Shown: positions 7,520 to 8,697 of the stretch, in pieces | Numbering within the stretch: position 1 is the first letter of the stretch | How the letters are laid out: each line of letters begins with the position of its first letter | Assembly (NCBI GenBank): GCA_025360395.1 | Contig: JANYCH010000330.1 | Location: forward strand, 1-8,697 | Source of the DNA: Cytophagales bacterium | GTDB lineage: Bacteria > Bacteroidota > Bacteroidia > Cytophagales > UBA9547 | Reading direction: 5' to 3' | DNA length: 8,697 nt | The notes under the pieces: generated by a model | Told to the model about the DNA's origin: nothing | The model's input: the letters and a program-made list of their open reading frames with translations, nothing else | Database searches by the model: none | Translations under genes and position numbers: made by a program

Positions 7520-8697
7520 GGTACTTTTTTTATTCTCCATATTTTTTGTACTCATTTGCAATGATCTGTTTGCCCAGAGTATTTCTAACAGTTATTCTGT
7601 GGAGAGATTGAAGATCAATACTGATTGGTCAGAAATTTCTCCCATTATTGTACCCACAGGAATTGTTTTTGTTTCTAACAGGTTAGATGAAATTGGTGTT
7701 GCAAGGGTTAGCGATTCAAAGTCAGAACCTTTTTTTAAACTTTATTTTTCGCCAAAGACAGAGTCCGGCTACGGAAAACCGGTGAAGTTATCCGGTGATA
7801 TGAACAAGAGGTTTTCTGAAGGCCCGGCGAGTTTTTCTTCTGATGGCAAAAGCTTGTTTTTTTCAAGGAACATTGCATTAAAGCATCCTACTAAGACAGG
7901 CAAAAAAGCCAGAATGGGGATTTTTACTGCTACTTGTTCCAATAACATCTGTGAGAATATTAAAGAATTTCCACATAATAAGGCTGACTTTTCGCTTGGG
8001 CACCCATGTCTTTCTCCTAATGGGAATTTCATTATTTTTTCTTCCAATATAGCAGGAGGTTATGGCGGTTCAGATCTTTATGTTTCATATCTGAAAGACA
8101 ATAAATGGGGAAAGCCTTTGAACCTGGGCAAAGAAATAAACACTCCTCGAAACGAAGTTTTCCCATTTATAAATGCCCAGGGGAAATTATTCTTTTCATC
8201 CGATGGACATGCAAGTATGGGTGGTCTGGATATCTACAGTGTGAATTACAGCAATTTTGAATGGAGAGGTGTCCAAAACATCGGGGCACCGTTTAATAGC
8301 CAGTTCGATGACTTTTCTTATAGCGAAAGTGCTGATAAAACCAATGGTTTCTTTTGTTCTGACAGAGAGAAAAAATACAAAGACGACATATTCAGATTTC
8401 AGTTATCATCTTTTGTTTTTACTGAATGTGATACATTAAAACAGCAAAGTTATTGCAGGACTTTTTATGAAGACAAAACCATTAATACTGATTCGTTACC
8501 CTTAATATACGAGTGGGACTTTGGCAACGGAACCAAAAAGAGGGGATTAGAAGTAAACCATTGTTTTGATAAGCCTGGAATATACACCATTAACTTGAAC
8601 ATAGTGGACTTGGTCACGAACCAGCTTTATATGAATGAAGCAAGCTATGATCTCACCATTGAAGAAATTAAAGGGCCTTATTTTTCTTTAGCTGACA
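7512..8697 (+). CDS. PD40 beta-propeller and PKD domain envelope protein, PorE/OmpA-family-like (3' end outside window)
   Basis: At least 395 residues are encoded and the frame stays open to the window edge. Start: TTG at 7512 gives Met-Asn-Arg and a strongly hydrophobic signal peptide with cleavage at Ala21|Gln22 (LFA|Q); no better start exists between it and the mature region. Residues from about 40 to 300 look like a PD40/WD40-like propeller, with blades marked by Ser-Asp-Gly-Lys-Ser-Leu-Phe-Phe-Ser (110-118), Leu-Ser-Pro-Asn-Gly (167-171), Gly-Gly-Ser-Asp-Leu-Tyr-Val-Ser (185-192), Ile-Asn-Thr-Pro-Arg-Asn-Glu (209-215) and Gly-Gly-Leu-Asp-Ile-Tyr (237-242). A PKD domain follows, with Trp-Asp-Phe-Gly-Asn-Gly at 335-340, His350 and Pro-Gly-Ile-Tyr at 355-358. 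This propeller style is that of Bacteroidota OmpA-family proteins such as PorE, encoded beside PorP/SprF genes, which usually end in an OmpA peptidoglycan-binding domain. That domain is not in view, so tethering to the cell wall is inferred. Confidence 0.85.
   Translation, partial: MNRVLFLFSIFFVLICNDLFAQSISNSYSVERLKINTDWSEISPIIVPTGIVFVSNRLDEIGVARVSDSKSEPFFKLYFSPKTESGYGKPVKLSGDMNKRFSEGPASFSSDGKSLFFSRNIALKHPTKTGKKARMGIFTATCSNNICENIKEFPHNKADFSLGHPCLSPNGNFIIFSSNIAGGYGGSDLYVSYLKDNKWGKPLNLGKEINTPRNEVFPFINAQGKLFFSSDGHASMGGLDIYSVNYSNFEWRGVQNIGAPFNSQFDDFSYSESADKTNGFFCSDREKKYKDDIFRFQLSSFVFTECDTLKQQSYCRTFYEDKTINTDSLPLIYEWDFGNGTKKRGLEVNHCFDKPGIYTINLNIVDLVTNQLYMNEASYDLTIEEIKGPYFSLAD

Noticed and set aside
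8257..8439. Plus-strand open frame of 60 codons near the end
   Set aside because: It is out of frame within the propeller/PKD gene, which is continuous through this stretch and carries family motifs.
143..8697. A wholly new defence or mobile system
   Set aside because: All three genes fit known T9SS-related families; no nuclease, helicase, transposase, integrase, toxin-antitoxin or CRISPR feature is visible.

Overview
The window looks like part of a Bacteroidota chromosome. The evidence is an AT-rich base composition, a TATCTTTG-type promoter element, a type IX secretion (T9SS) type B C-terminal sorting domain and a PorP/SprF-family outer-membrane protein. A gliding, surface-adhesive or environmental lineage (for example Cytophagales, Chitinophagales or Saprospirales) fits. 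The sequence alone does not fix the order or genus.

Layout: positions 1-142 are a short leader with a good Bacteroidota -7 promoter element at 77-84 and possibly the last codons of an upstream gene. Positions 143-6607 encode a roughly 2,150-residue secreted repeat protein. It has a signal peptide, about 23 divergent Ig/PKD-like repeats of 70-100 residues, and a gliding-motility-associated (CHU_C, type B) C-terminal domain. Positions 6608-7519 encode a PorP/SprF-family protein that starts on the base after the previous stop codon. From 7512 to the window edge runs the N-terminal part of a third gene, overlapping the second by 8 bases. It encodes a signal peptide, a PD40/WD40-like beta-propeller with the sequence style of PorE/OmpA-family T9SS envelope proteins, and a PKD domain. 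Its 3' end lies outside the window.

All three genes are on the plus strand with no intergenic gaps and no terminators, so they are almost certainly one operon. By analogy with SprB and SprF of Flavobacterium johnsoniae, the expected working is this: the large repeat protein is exported by Sec, recognised through its type B C-terminal domain, and moved across the outer membrane by the T9SS with help from its own SprF-like partner. The third protein is probably an envelope component associated with that SprF-like protein. Ligand and phenotype cannot be read from the sequence.

The least ordinary points are the non-ATG starts of all three genes (two of them TTG with no credible alternative), the abutting and overlapping gene junctions, and a two-cysteine pattern repeated through most of the giant protein. 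I see no CRISPR array, tRNA, rRNA, insertion sequence or phage signature. The overall system is a recognisable family arrangement, not a clearly new one.
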